Shown here one piece after another: positions 55,317 through 64,000 of a DNA stretch of 64,000 bases. Within the stretch, counting starts at the first letter, position 1. Each line of letters opens with the position of its first letter. Made by a program: the position numbers and the translations under genes. A model generated the notes under the pieces. The model saw only the letters and a list, made by a program, of their open reading frames with translations. It was not told where the DNA came from and did not search any database. Source of the DNA: Oceanicaulis sp. BBD 1991-10 (GTDB taxonomy: Bacteria > Pseudomonadota > Alphaproteobacteria > Caulobacterales > Maricaulaceae). The stretch is from positions 1-64,000 of the forward strand of contig LYSW01000005.1 of the NCBI GenBank assembly GCA_001657295.1, in the 5' to 3' direction.

Positions 55317-58300
55317 ATGCTCAAGAAGTTTGCCTATGGCGCTTCGATTGCCGCGCTCGCCGCCATGGCGCCGATCGCCGCAGTCCACGCGCAGTCCACC
55401 ACCGCGTCGCTGCGCGGCACCGTTGTCGATGCGTCCGGCGCTCCGGTGTCCGGCGCGTCCGTGACCATCCTTCACGTGCCGACCGGTCAGGTCTCGGTCA
55501 CCACGACCTCCGACAACGGCTCCTTCTTTGAATCCGGTCTTCGTCCTGGCGGCCCCTACACGATCACCGTCACCGCGTCCGGCGCTCAGCCGGAGCGCGC
55601 TGAGGGCGTGCGCCTGTCCACCGGCCAGGTGAACTCCTTCAATGCGACGCTGGGCGTCGCCGGCGCCACCGACGTGATCACCGTCGTGGGCACCGCGATC
55701 CAGTCCGAACTCGGCCTTAACGGCGGCGTCGGCACCGTGTTCGACGCGGCGGACCTGGCGGCTCAGCCGTCCATCCAGCGCGACGTCATCTCCTCGCTGC
55801 TGTCCGATCCGTTCGTGACCACGACGACCTTCTCCGGCCGCGGCCGCTCCAACGGCGTGATCTCGGTCGCCGGCCAGGCGCCGCGCTTCAACGGCTTCGT
55901 GATCGACGGCCTCGCGCAGGGCAATGACTTCGGTCTCGACCAGGGCCTCTTCCCGACCCTGCGTCAGCCGATCTCCATCGACTGGATCGAAGAAGCCTCC
56001 GTGCAGGCGTCTGACTACTCGGTCCTGTCCAGCGGCTTCACCGGCGGTCTCGTCAACGTCGTGACCAAGTCCGGCACCAACGAGTTCGACGGCGGCGCGT
56101 ATTATTATTATCGCGACGACAGCTTCGTCGGCGAGAGCGCGTTCGACACGACCGTGACCAATGACGCGTTTGAAGAAGACGAGTGGGGCGTGTTCCTGGG
56201 CGGTCCGATCGTTGAAGACCGTCTGTTCTTCTTCGCCGGCTATGAAGAAGTCTCCAACACCCGCCCGCTGAATTTCGACTTCCAGGGCGCGGATCCGCAA
56301 ATCTTCGACATCATCCGCGACATCACCCAGAACACGTATAATTACGATCCGGGCGATAAGGGCGACACCTCGGTCGACGAAATCTCCGAATCCTCGCTGG
56401 TGAAGCTGGATTGGGACATCAACGACAACCACCGCCTCACCGTGTCCTGGCAGTCTTCCGAAGACAGCCTGCTGACCAACACCGGCACCTTCCGCTTCCC
56501 GACCGGCTATTATGTGCTGTCCTCCGAGCAGGACGTGTACCGCGCCGAGCTGGTGTCCGACTGGACCGACAACTTCTCCACGACCTTCCGCGTTTCGCGC
56601 AAGGACTATGTGCGCGGCCAGAACTCGCTGGGCGACACGTCCGCGACCGGCACCTCCTTTGGTGAATTCGAGATCGCGGTGGACCCGACCGATCCGTATT
56701 TCGCGGCCAACGGCCTGGACGGCAACGCCCTGCTGGGCGGCGACGACCGCACCTTCACGCTGGGCCCGGACCAGTTCCGTCACCACAACGCCTTTGAAGA
56801 CGAGCGTACGGTCTTCTTCGGCCAGGGCGACTATATCTGGGGCGATCACGTGATCACCTTCGGCGCCCAGTGGGAGCAGTACGACCTGTTCAACATCTTC
56901 GGCCAGCGCTCGCGCGGCCTGTTCGAGTTCGACTCGCTGACCGATTATGTGAACCAGGACGCCTTCGTCACCTATATCAACGCCCAGTCCAACATCTCTG
57001 ACGATGTGGCGGCTGAGTGGGGGTATGAGCAGCTCTCGCTCTTCGTTCAGGACAGCTGGCAGATCCGCCCGGACCTGAACATCAATTACGGCATCCGTTA
57101 TGACCGCATCTACCAGGACGACGTGCCGCCGGCGCCGGAGCCCGTTCCGTCGGGCACCAATGGCGCGCTGCTGTCCTTCCAGGATGTCTACGGCTTCTCC
57201 GGCTCCGACAATCTGGACGGCGTCGACCTGATCCAGCCGCGCTTCGGCTTCGACTGGAACGTCAGTGACCGCCTCGACATCTCCGGCGGCGTCGGCCTGT
57301 ATTCCGGCGGCAACCCGCAGGTCTGGGCGTCGAACAACTTCACCCCGGCGACCTATTTCTCCGGCACGTTCGACACCAATGTCACCGGCGCGGTTCCGAC
57401 CTCGATCCTGACCGACGTCTCGCAGGGCGTGACCCTGGGCGGCGCGGTGCAGAATATCGACGTCTTCGCTCCGGGCTTCGACATGCCGAACGTGCTGCGC
57501 GCCTCGCTGCGTGCGGAATACGAGCTGAACCTGGACCGCTTCGGCCTGGGCGACGGCTATTTCGTGTCGGTCTCGGTGCTGCACTCCGACCGCCGCGAAG
57601 CGCTGATCTGGCGGAACCTGGCGTTTGACCGTCCGGACCTCGACTTCGCGCGCGGCGTCGCGCCGGACGGCCGTCCGATCTATCCGGATCTGGGCGACAT
57701 CCCGGATCTGACCGATCCGGCGAACACGGACAATGACGAGAACACCAACGGGTCCGAATTCCGTCTGCCTGACGCCTTCATCATCGACACCACCGATGGC
57801 GGCTCGGCGACCTCGTTCGCGATCCAGCTCGCCAAGCGGTATGACAATGGCTTCCGCTTCAACTTCGGTTACACCAACACCGATGTCGAAGACCTGCTGG
57901 AGTACACCTCCTCGCGTGCGGTTTCGGCCTGGCGCGGCATTGTCGGCACCGACCGGAACAACCCGACGCTCGGCACCTCGTCCAACGAGATCGAACACAA
58001 GTTCACCCTGCGTCTGGCCTATGAGCGTGATTTCTTCGCCGATCTCACCTCGCAATTCTCGGTCTTCGGCCTGGTCCAGTCCGGCCAGCCTTACAGCTAC
58101 GGCTACAATGTCGGCGGCTCCAACCCGCTGTTCGGCCGTGCGCTGGGCGGCTCGCCGCGTGACGGCGCCGACCTGCTCTATGTCCCGCTCGCCGGTGGTG
58201 ATCCGCGGGTCGAGTTCGAGACCGCGCAGGACGAAGCTGACTTCAACGCGTTCATCGCGGCTGAAGGCCTCGAGCAGTTCCGCGGCGGCTTCGTGCCGCG

Positions 58301-58688
58301 CAACCACGGCCGCTCGCCGTGGACCCAGCGCTGGGACTTCCGCTTCACCCAGGACCTGCCGGGCATCCCCGGCGCGGACCGCTGGGTCGGCGACAACCGC
58401 TTCCAGTTCGTGCTGGACATCGAGAACTTCCCGAACCTGCTCAACGAAGACTGGGGCACCCAGTACAATCGCGGCGGGTCCTTCGGTCGCGTGAGCGCGG
58501 TGTCCGCGGACCTGCGTGAGCTGGCCGGCGGGGAAATCCTCGGTGACAACGAGCCGGGTGAATTCTGTAAGGCGGAAGGCGATTGCCGCTACGTCTACTC
58601 CGGCGTTGTGAACCCCGACAACATTCAGTCGCGGGACCTCAACAACTCGGTCTATCGCATCCGCGTCGGCCTGCGTTACGAGTTCTAA
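55317..58688 (+). CDS. TonB-dependent receptor with N-terminal carboxypeptidase-regulatory-like domain
   Basis: Signal peptide, TTASLRGTVVDASGAPVSGASVTI domain, plug, C-terminal YRIRVGLRYEF. Confidence 0.93.
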   Translation: MLKKFAYGASIAALAAMAPIAAVHAQSTTASLRGTVVDASGAPVSGASVTILHVPTGQVSVTTTSDNGSFFESGLRPGGPYTITVTASGAQPERAEGVRLSTGQVNSFNATLGVAGATDVITVVGTAIQSELGLNGGVGTVFDAADLAAQPSIQRDVISSLLSDPFVTTTTFSGRGRSNGVISVAGQAPRFNGFVIDGLAQGNDFGLDQGLFPTLRQPISIDWIEEASVQASDYSVLSSGFTGGLVNVVTKSGTNEFDGGAYYYYRDDSFVGESAFDTTVTNDAFEEDEWGVFLGGPIVEDRLFFFAGYEEVSNTRPLNFDFQGADPQIFDIIRDITQNTYNYDPGDKGDTSVDEISESSLVKLDWDINDNHRLTVSWQSSEDSLLTNTGTFRFPTGYYVLSSEQDVYRAELVSDWTDNFSTTFRVSRKDYVRGQNSLGDTSATGTSFGEFEIAVDPTDPYFAANGLDGNALLGGDDRTFTLGPDQFRHHNAFEDERTVFFGQGDYIWGDHVITFGAQWEQYDLFNIFGQRSRGLFEFDSLTDYVNQDAFVTYINAQSNISDDVAAEWGYEQLSLFVQDSWQIRPDLNINYGIRYDRIYQDDVPPAPEPVPSGTNGALLSFQDVYGFSGSDNLDGVDLIQPRFGFDWNVSDRLDISGGVGLYSGGNPQVWASNNFTPATYFSGTFDTNVTGAVPTSILTDVSQGVTLGGAVQNIDVFAPGFDMPNVLRASLRAEYELNLDRFGLGDGYFVSVSVLHSDRREALIWRNLAFDRPDLDFARGVAPDGRPIYPDLGDIPDLTDPANTDNDENTNGSEFRLPDAFIIDTTDGGSATSFAIQLAKRYDNGFRFNFGYTNTDVEDLLEYTSSRAVSAWRGIVGTDRNNPTLGTSSNEIEHKFTLRLAYERDFFADLTSQFSVFGLVQSGQPYSYGYNVGGSNPLFGRALGGSPRDGADLLYVPLAGGDPRVEFETAQDEADFNAFIAAEGLEQFRGGFVPRNHGRSPWTQRWDFRFTQDLPGIPGADRWVGDNRFQFVLDIENFPNLLNEDWGTQYNRGGSFGRVSAVSADLRELAGGEILGDNEPGEFCKAEGDCRYVYSGVVNPDNIQSRDLNNSVYRIRVGLRYEF

Positions 58689-58723
58689 GAACTCCTAACG
58701 TGAGCCGAACGGCTTAAGTCGAG

Positions 58724-58756
58724 GGGGCGGCGCTTTTTCAAGCGCCGCCCCTTTTT
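58724..58756 (+). terminator. Rho-independent terminator
   Basis: GGGGCGGCGCTT-TTTC-AAGCGCCGCCCC-TTTTT, 12-bp perfect stem. Confidence 0.9.
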
Positions 58757-58827
58757 CTTTGTCTCAACCGTTCGCGGGCCCAAGCGCCCATCCTCTGGTT
58801 TGTGCGACTTGCATGGGAGTCCCCGCC

Positions 58828-60423
58828 ATGTCCCGTTCTTCTTTTCTGCGTCCTTCGCGCCGCCTGGTGCTGGGCTCCGCCGCCGCAGGCGCCGCAGCAG
58901 CGCTCACCGCCGCCTGCCGCGCGCCCGCATCCAGTCCGTCGCAAATCTTCCGAAACGATCCGTTCTCCCTGGGCGTCGCCTCCGGCGATCCGGCGTCGGA
59001 CGGCTTCGTGCTCTGGACCCGGCTGGCGCCCAATCCGCTCGATCCCGATGGCGGAATGACGCCGGAGCCCGTCGATGTCGGATACGAGATCGCCGCCGAT
59101 GAAGCCTTCACGCAGATCGTACGCGCCGGGGTGGAGCGGGCATTGCCCGGCCACGGCCATGCGGTGCACGCCGAAATCCACGGACTGCAAGCCGGCCGGG
59201 AGTATTTCTACCGCTTTCACGCCGCCGGGGTGACCAGCCCGGTCGGACGCGCCTTGACCGCTCCGGCATATGGCGCGGGCCATGACGCCATGAAGATCGC
59301 CTGGGCCAGCTGTTCGCACTATGAGCAGGGCTATTTCCACGCCTATCGCGATATGGCGGAGGAGCGCGTCGATCTGATCATCCACACCGGCGATTACATC
59401 TACGAATCCAGCTGGGGCCCGCAGGTGCGCCGGCATGTGACGCCGGAACCGTATACGCTGGCGGACTATCGCCGGGTTCACGCCAATTACCGCCTGGACC
59501 CGGACCTTCAGGCCGCGGCGGCGATCGCGCCCTGGCTGGTGACCTGGGATGATCATGAAGTGGATAATGATTATGCTGGCGACGTTTCCGAAGAACCCTT
59601 TGTAAGCTTGGAGGCCTTCCGCGCCCGGCGCGTCGCCGCGTATCAGGCCTATTGGGAGAATATGCCGCTGCGCCGCCGCTCCATGCTGGAGCGCGCCTCC
59701 GGCCGCATGCGCATCTGGGGTCAGACCGTGTTCGGCGATCTGGCGGAGATCAACATGACCGACGGCCGGCAGTTCAAAACGCCGATGGCGTGTCCGAGCC
59801 AAGACGATCGCGGCGGCCAGGTCATCGACCCTGCGGCGTGCGAGGAACGCCTGGATGAGGCGCGCACCTATCTGGGCGAGCGGCAGGAGCGCTGGCTTCG
59901 CCGCAGTTTCGCGCGCTCGGGCGCCAGCTGGAGCTTCATCGTCCAGCCCACGCTGTTCTCACAATTCTACACGACGCATCCTGAAACCGGCCTGCCCACC
60001 AGCTGGACCGATGGATGGGACGGCTATCCCGCCGCGCGGCGCCGCCTGGCGGAGACCATCGCATCGCGTGAAGACGCCGATCCGATCGTCTTGGGCGGCG
60101 ACACGCACTGCTATTGGGTGACCGAGGTGAAGACGGACTACGCGGACCCCGCCAGCCCCTCGGTCGGCTCGGAATTCGTCACGACGGCGGTCACCAGCCA
60201 CCACAGCAATCATGATCTTTTCGCCGCGAACGCCGCCAATTTCGCTCACATCAAGCATTTCGACGCGCGCGAGCGCGGCTACGGCCTGATCCATCTCAGC
60301 CACGACCGGGCCGAGGTGTCGCTGCGCACGGTCGGCGAGGTCAAGCGCCGGGACGGCTATGCGCCGGCGGATCAGAAGCGGTTTGTGGTGGAGCGCGGCG
60401 CGCGGCGCCCGGTGGAGGCTTAG
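58828..60423 (+). CDS. phoD: PhoD-like alkaline phosphatase, TAT-exported
   Basis: SRRLVLGSAAAG twin-arginine leader; FSLGVASGDPASDGFVLWTRLAP; HTGDYIYE; TWDDHEVDNDYAGD; VLGGDTHCYW. Confidence 0.93.
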   Translation: MSRSSFLRPSRRLVLGSAAAGAAAALTAACRAPASSPSQIFRNDPFSLGVASGDPASDGFVLWTRLAPNPLDPDGGMTPEPVDVGYEIAADEAFTQIVRAGVERALPGHGHAVHAEIHGLQAGREYFYRFHAAGVTSPVGRALTAPAYGAGHDAMKIAWASCSHYEQGYFHAYRDMAEERVDLIIHTGDYIYESSWGPQVRRHVTPEPYTLADYRRVHANYRLDPDLQAAAAIAPWLVTWDDHEVDNDYAGDVSEEPFVSLEAFRARRVAAYQAYWENMPLRRRSMLERASGRMRIWGQTVFGDLAEINMTDGRQFKTPMACPSQDDRGGQVIDPAACEERLDEARTYLGERQERWLRRSFARSGASWSFIVQPTLFSQFYTTHPETGLPTSWTDGWDGYPAARRRLAETIASREDADPIVLGGDTHCYWVTEVKTDYADPASPSVGSEFVTTAVTSHHSNHDLFAANAANFAHIKHFDARERGYGLIHLSHDRAEVSLRTVGEVKRRDGYAPADQKRFVVERGARRPVEA

Positions 60424-60454
60424 CCGCCAGGCGAGCCGGCCGCGGGCTGAAGCG

Positions 60455-60820
60455 CTATCGCGCGCAAGCCCCCTCGCGGACCACGCTCACGCGCGCGGCT
60501 GAGGCGAGACAGGCGTTCGCATAGGTCCGCCCGTCGCAGCCGCAGACCGGCCGGTATTCGCGGGTGCAGGCCCGAGGCGTCGCCGTGCACACGCCCATCT
60601 GGTCGGCGGCGCCGCACATCTGACCGGCGTCCCAGCGGCAGAAGACGGCGCCGGTGTCTGCGCCTGCGCAGGCGATGCCGGCGATCCCGCCGCACGCCGC
60701 GCCGGGCGCGGCGGCCGGGTGAGGCGCCGGGGCGCCCGGGGCCGGCGCGTCCGAGGAGGGCGCCGGCGCGCAGGCGGCGACCACTACGACCGCAAGCGCG
60801 ATCACGAGACGGCGGAACAT
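60455..60820 (-). CDS. Kazal-type protease inhibitor domain lipoprotein
   Basis: Lipobox (VVAAC); C-terminal CTREYRPVCGCDGRTYANACLASAARVSVVREGAC matches Kazal pattern. Confidence 0.85.
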   Translation of the reverse strand: MFRRLVIALAVVVVAACAPAPSSDAPAPGAPAPHPAAAPGAACGGIAGIACAGADTGAVFCRWDAGQMCGAADQMGVCTATPRACTREYRPVCGCDGRTYANACLASAARVSVVREGACAR

Positions 60821-60902
60821 GGCTGAATCTCCCATGGTGGAAATCATCGCCGGGCCACTTTATCACGTCGCCTGTTCGCCAAGAGATGAATGAGACCCGA
60901 TC

Positions 60903-61832
60903 ATGAGTTTGCGCCTCGCCTTCATGGGCACGCCTGACTTCGCCGCCGCATCGCTCGCCGAAATCCTCGGCGCAGGCCATGAGGTGGCGCGGGTCTATAC
61001 CCAGCCGCCACGCCGGCGCGGGCGCGGTCAGGCCGAAACACAAACGCCGGTCCACCAGCTCGCCGAGCAATTCGGCCTGCCGGTGGCGACGCCGGAGCGC
61101 TTCCGGGACGAGGATGTCCTGGCCGCGTTCGAGGCCCTGGAGCTGGATGCGGCCTGCGTCGTGGCGTACGGCCAGATCCTGCCTCAGCGGGCGCTGGACG
61201 CGCCGCGGCTGGGCTGTCTCAATCTGCATGCATCGCTTCTGCCCCGCTGGCGCGGCGCGGCGCCCATCCAGCGCGCGATCATGGCGGGCGACGAGGTCAC
61301 CGGCGTGCAGATCATGCAGATGGAGGCCGGGCTCGACACGGGCCCGGTGCTGATGAGCGAAGTCCTCCCGATCGCCGAGTCCGACACCGCCGGCACGCTG
61401 CATGACCGCTTGATGATCACCGGCGCACAGCTCTGGCCGCGCACCTTGGCGGCGTTGGAGCGGGGCTCGCTGGAGGCGGCGCCTCAAGCGGAGGACGGCG
61501 TGACATACGCCCGCAAACTCACCGCGGAGGACCGCCGCATCGACTGGTCCAGGCCCGCGAGCGCGGTCGCTGATCAGATTCGCGGCCTGTCGCCGGTCCC
61601 GGGCGCCTATTTTGAATTGCCCGGCGACCGGCCGGTGCGCGTGAAGGCGCATTTCGCGGTTCCCGAGGCAGGCCAGGGCGAGCCGGGCGAGGTGCTTGAT
61701 GATCAGCTCCTGATCGCCTGCGGCCGCGGCGCCGTGCGCCTGACCCGGCTGCAACGTGAGGGCAAGGGGGTCGTCGACGGCGCGGATTTCGTGCGAGGAC
61801 ATGCGGCGCCGGCCGGGATGGTTTTGGATTAG
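60903..61832 (+). CDS. fmt: methionyl-tRNA formyltransferase
   Basis: LRLAFMGTPDFAAASLAEIL; LNLHASLLPRWRGAAPIQRAIMAGDEVTGVQIMQME. Confidence 0.97.
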   Translation: MSLRLAFMGTPDFAAASLAEILGAGHEVARVYTQPPRRRGRGQAETQTPVHQLAEQFGLPVATPERFRDEDVLAAFEALELDAACVVAYGQILPQRALDAPRLGCLNLHASLLPRWRGAAPIQRAIMAGDEVTGVQIMQMEAGLDTGPVLMSEVLPIAESDTAGTLHDRLMITGAQLWPRTLAALERGSLEAAPQAEDGVTYARKLTAEDRRIDWSRPASAVADQIRGLSPVPGAYFELPGDRPVRVKAHFAVPEAGQGEPGEVLDDQLLIACGRGAVRLTRLQREGKGVVDGADFVRGHAAPAGMVLD

Positions 61833-61839
61833 CCGCGAC

Positions 61840-62589
61840 ATGCCCCGCTACAAACTCACAGTCGAATATGACGGCGGCCCGTTCGTGGGCTGGCAGCGCC
61901 AGGAGAACGGGCCCAGCGTGCAGGCCGCGCTGGAGGCGGCGGCGCGCAAGCTTGATCCGTCGGCGGGCGAGATTTACGGCGCCGGCCGCACCGATTCCGG
62001 CGTGCACGCGCTGGGGCAGGTCGCCCATCTTGATCTCGTCAAGGATTTGCCCGCCGACACGGTGCGCGATGCGCTCAATCACCATCTCAAGCCTGAACCG
62101 ATCGCGGTGCTGGAGGCGGAAGCGGCCGCGGCGGCGTTCCACGCCCGCTTCAGCGCCACCCGGCGCGGCTATATCTACCGCATCATCGCGCGCCGGGCGC
62201 CGCTGACCCTCGACAAAGGCAAGGCCTGGCGCGTGCCGAAGGCGCTGGATGCGGACGCCATGCACGCCGCCGCCCAGCATCTGGTCGGCACGCACGATTT
62301 CACCACCTTCCGCGACGCCCAATGTCAGGCGGACAGTCCAGTTAAATCTCTCGATTTCATCGATATTTCCGCGCGCGGCCGGGGCGAGTTGGAGGTCGCG
62401 GTTGAAGCGATCAGCTTCCTCCATCGCCAGGTGCGCTCCATTGTCGGCTCGCTCGTCGAAGTCGGTCTGGGCAAATGGTCGCCCGCCGATTTCAAGGCCG
62501 CGCTCGAAGCGGCCGACCGTCGCCGGTGCGGCCCCGTCGCGCCGCCGGACGGGCTCTATCTTCATTTCGTACGCTATGGGCGCGACTGA
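61840..62589 (+). CDS. truA: tRNA pseudouridine(38-40) synthase
   Basis: MPRYKLTVEYDGGPFVGWQRQ; GAGRTDSGVHALGQVAHLD. Confidence 0.97.
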   Translation: MPRYKLTVEYDGGPFVGWQRQENGPSVQAALEAAARKLDPSAGEIYGAGRTDSGVHALGQVAHLDLVKDLPADTVRDALNHHLKPEPIAVLEAEAAAAAFHARFSATRRGYIYRIIARRAPLTLDKGKAWRVPKALDADAMHAAAQHLVGTHDFTTFRDAQCQADSPVKSLDFIDISARGRGELEVAVEAISFLHRQVRSIVGSLVEVGLGKWSPADFKAALEAADRRRCGPVAPPDGLYLHFVRYGRD

Positions 62590-62634
62590 GGCTTTGGATT
62601 TGGCTTTTTTGCGTAATCGGTTAGAGGAGCGGCT

Positions 62635-63222
62635 ATGAAATATGATTCTGTTTGTGTGTATTGCGGCTCCAATTTCGGCGGCGACGAGGCCTATGCCGAG
62701 GCCGCTCGCGACATGGGCCGCACGCTGGCCCAGCGGGGCCTGCGCCTGGTCTATGGCGGCGGTCAGGTGGGCCTGATGGGCGTGGTTGCGGACGCCTGCA
62801 TCGACGCCGGCGGGGAGGTGACGGGCGTGATCCCGGACTTTCTCCACCACAAGGAGATCGCCCATCCGCGCGTGCAGGACATGCATATCGTCACCTCCAT
62901 GCACGAGCGGAAGCTGATGATGGCCGATCATTCCGACGCCTTCATCGCCATGCCCGGCGGGCTGGGCACGCTGGAAGAGCTGTTTGAAGTCTGGACCTGG
63001 TCCCAGCTGGGCCGGCACAAAAAGCCGGTCGCCGTCCTGAATGTGAACGGCTATTGGGACAGAATGCTCGAATTTCTCGATCACATGCAGGGTGAAGGCT
63101 TTGTCGAAGGCCGCCATCGCGAGATGCTGCTGTCCGGCGCCACTCCTGCCAACGTGCTGGATTCGCTGACGGATTATGAGTTCCCCGGCATGATCGCCAG
63201 CCTGGAGCGGGCGCAGACCTGA
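62635..63222 (+). CDS. TIGR00730/LOG family Rossmann-fold protein
   Basis: VYCGSNFGGDEAYAEAARDMGRTLAQRGLRLVYGGGQVGLMGVVADA; MPGGLGTLEELFEVWTWSQLG. Confidence 0.95.
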   Translation: MKYDSVCVYCGSNFGGDEAYAEAARDMGRTLAQRGLRLVYGGGQVGLMGVVADACIDAGGEVTGVIPDFLHHKEIAHPRVQDMHIVTSMHERKLMMADHSDAFIAMPGGLGTLEELFEVWTWSQLGRHKKPVAVLNVNGYWDRMLEFLDHMQGEGFVEGRHREMLLSGATPANVLDSLTDYEFPGMIASLERAQT

Positions 63223-63489
63223 AACGCGCCCTCAGGCGTCCGCACGTCGGCGCTCTTCAACGCGGAGTGATCGGGAATTGCGGAAAAATTCCCGCCTTCG
63301 GCGCCGACCAAGATCGCATCCCCAGCGCCGGCGCGAGGTGTAAGGCCGAACCGACGCCCCGTTCCCATCAGACCTGCCTGACGCCCCCGTCGGTCCAATC
63401 CGCCCATTCGCCGGCGCCAGGCCCGGGCGATTGCGTCGCCATGCCGCTTGCCCTTCCCAAACCTCCCGCCTCCGCGCTACTCACACGCC

Positions 63490-64000
63490 ATGAGCATTCA
63501 GAACGCCAAACTCGATCAGGTGATTGATCGTTTCGACCAGGTCGAGGCGCGCCTCGGCGCGGCCGCCGACGCGGACGAGATCGTCGCGCTGTCCAAGGAG
63601 CATGCCGAGCTCAAGACCGTTGCGGACAAGGCCCGCGAGCTGAAGACGGCGCGCGCCGACTTAGAGGACGCCGAAGCGATCATCGCGGATGGATCGGACC
63701 CCGACATGGTCGCCCTGGCCCAGGAGGAGCAGAGCGATCTTAAAGGCCGCGTGCCGACGTTGGAGCGTGAGCTTCAACTCCTGCTTCTGCCCAAGGACAA
63801 GGACGATGAAGCCTCCATCATGCTGGAGATTCGCGCCGGCACGGGCGGCGATGAAGCGGCGCTGTTCGCCGGCGATCTGTTCCGCATGTATGAGCGCTTC
63901 GCCTCCAAAAAGGGGTGGACGGTCTCGGTGGTCGAAGCCAGCGAAGCGGAAGTCGGCGGCTTTAAGGAAATTGTCGCCAATGTCTCCGGCAAGGGCGTTT
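63490..64000 (+). CDS. prfA: peptide chain release factor 1 (5' part, truncated by window end)
   Basis: [65 protein letters not shown]. Confidence 0.93.
   Translation, partial: MSIQNAKLDQVIDRFDQVEARLGAAADADEIVALSKEHAELKTVADKARELKTARADLEDAEAIIADGSDPDMVALAQEEQSDLKGRVPTLERELQLLLLPKDKDDEASIMLEIRAGTGGDEAALFAGDLFRMYERFASKKGWTVSVVEASEAEVGGFKEIVANVSGKGV

Noticed and set aside
55209-58307. 1032-aa antisense ORF opposite the second TonB-dependent receptor
   Set aside because: Shadow ORF from high GC third positions: biased V/R/G/A composition and no recognisable domain, while the plus strand encodes a clear receptor.
63271-63292. GGGAATT...AATTCCC inverted repeat before prfA
   Set aside because: Short 7-bp stem, no T-tract; could be chance.

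Overview
GC-rich alphaproteobacterial chromosomal segment. The acetylcitrulline-type arginine genes (AOTCase plus fused NAGS-K) and the TonB receptors suggest a Maricaulis/Hyphomonadaceae-like host, but that is inference. I support about 51 protein-coding genes and see no clear tRNA/rRNA, IS element, prophage or CRISPR. Main blocks: a polysaccharide deacetylase (PuuE-like) and membrane protein with a perfect 30-bp palindrome upstream of the latter; a compact archaic (Csu/SCPU-type) chaperone-usher pilus operon; a His-rich zinc cassette (ZIP, ZrgA/DUF2796, DUF3299) with a Zur-like box; bfr and a short bfd gene missing from the ORF track, with Fur-like boxes; gltBD; clpB; retropepsin-like proteases and a PadR regulator; a catabolic region (amidohydrolase, penicillin acylase, ALDH, GMC oxidoreductase, beta-lactamase-fold hydrolase, PQQ sugar dehydrogenase, TonB receptor, sterol desaturase, ferritin-like protein); an argF'-argBA-argC block; a second TonB receptor, PhoD, a Kazal lipoprotein, fmt-truA-LOG, and the 5' part of prfA. 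The strongest unexplained signal is an inverted repeat, TGAAC-N3-GTTCA, found four times, each just upstream of a start codon in the 27.6-45.7 kb catabolic region. It suggests an undescribed local regulon whose regulator is not evident in the window.
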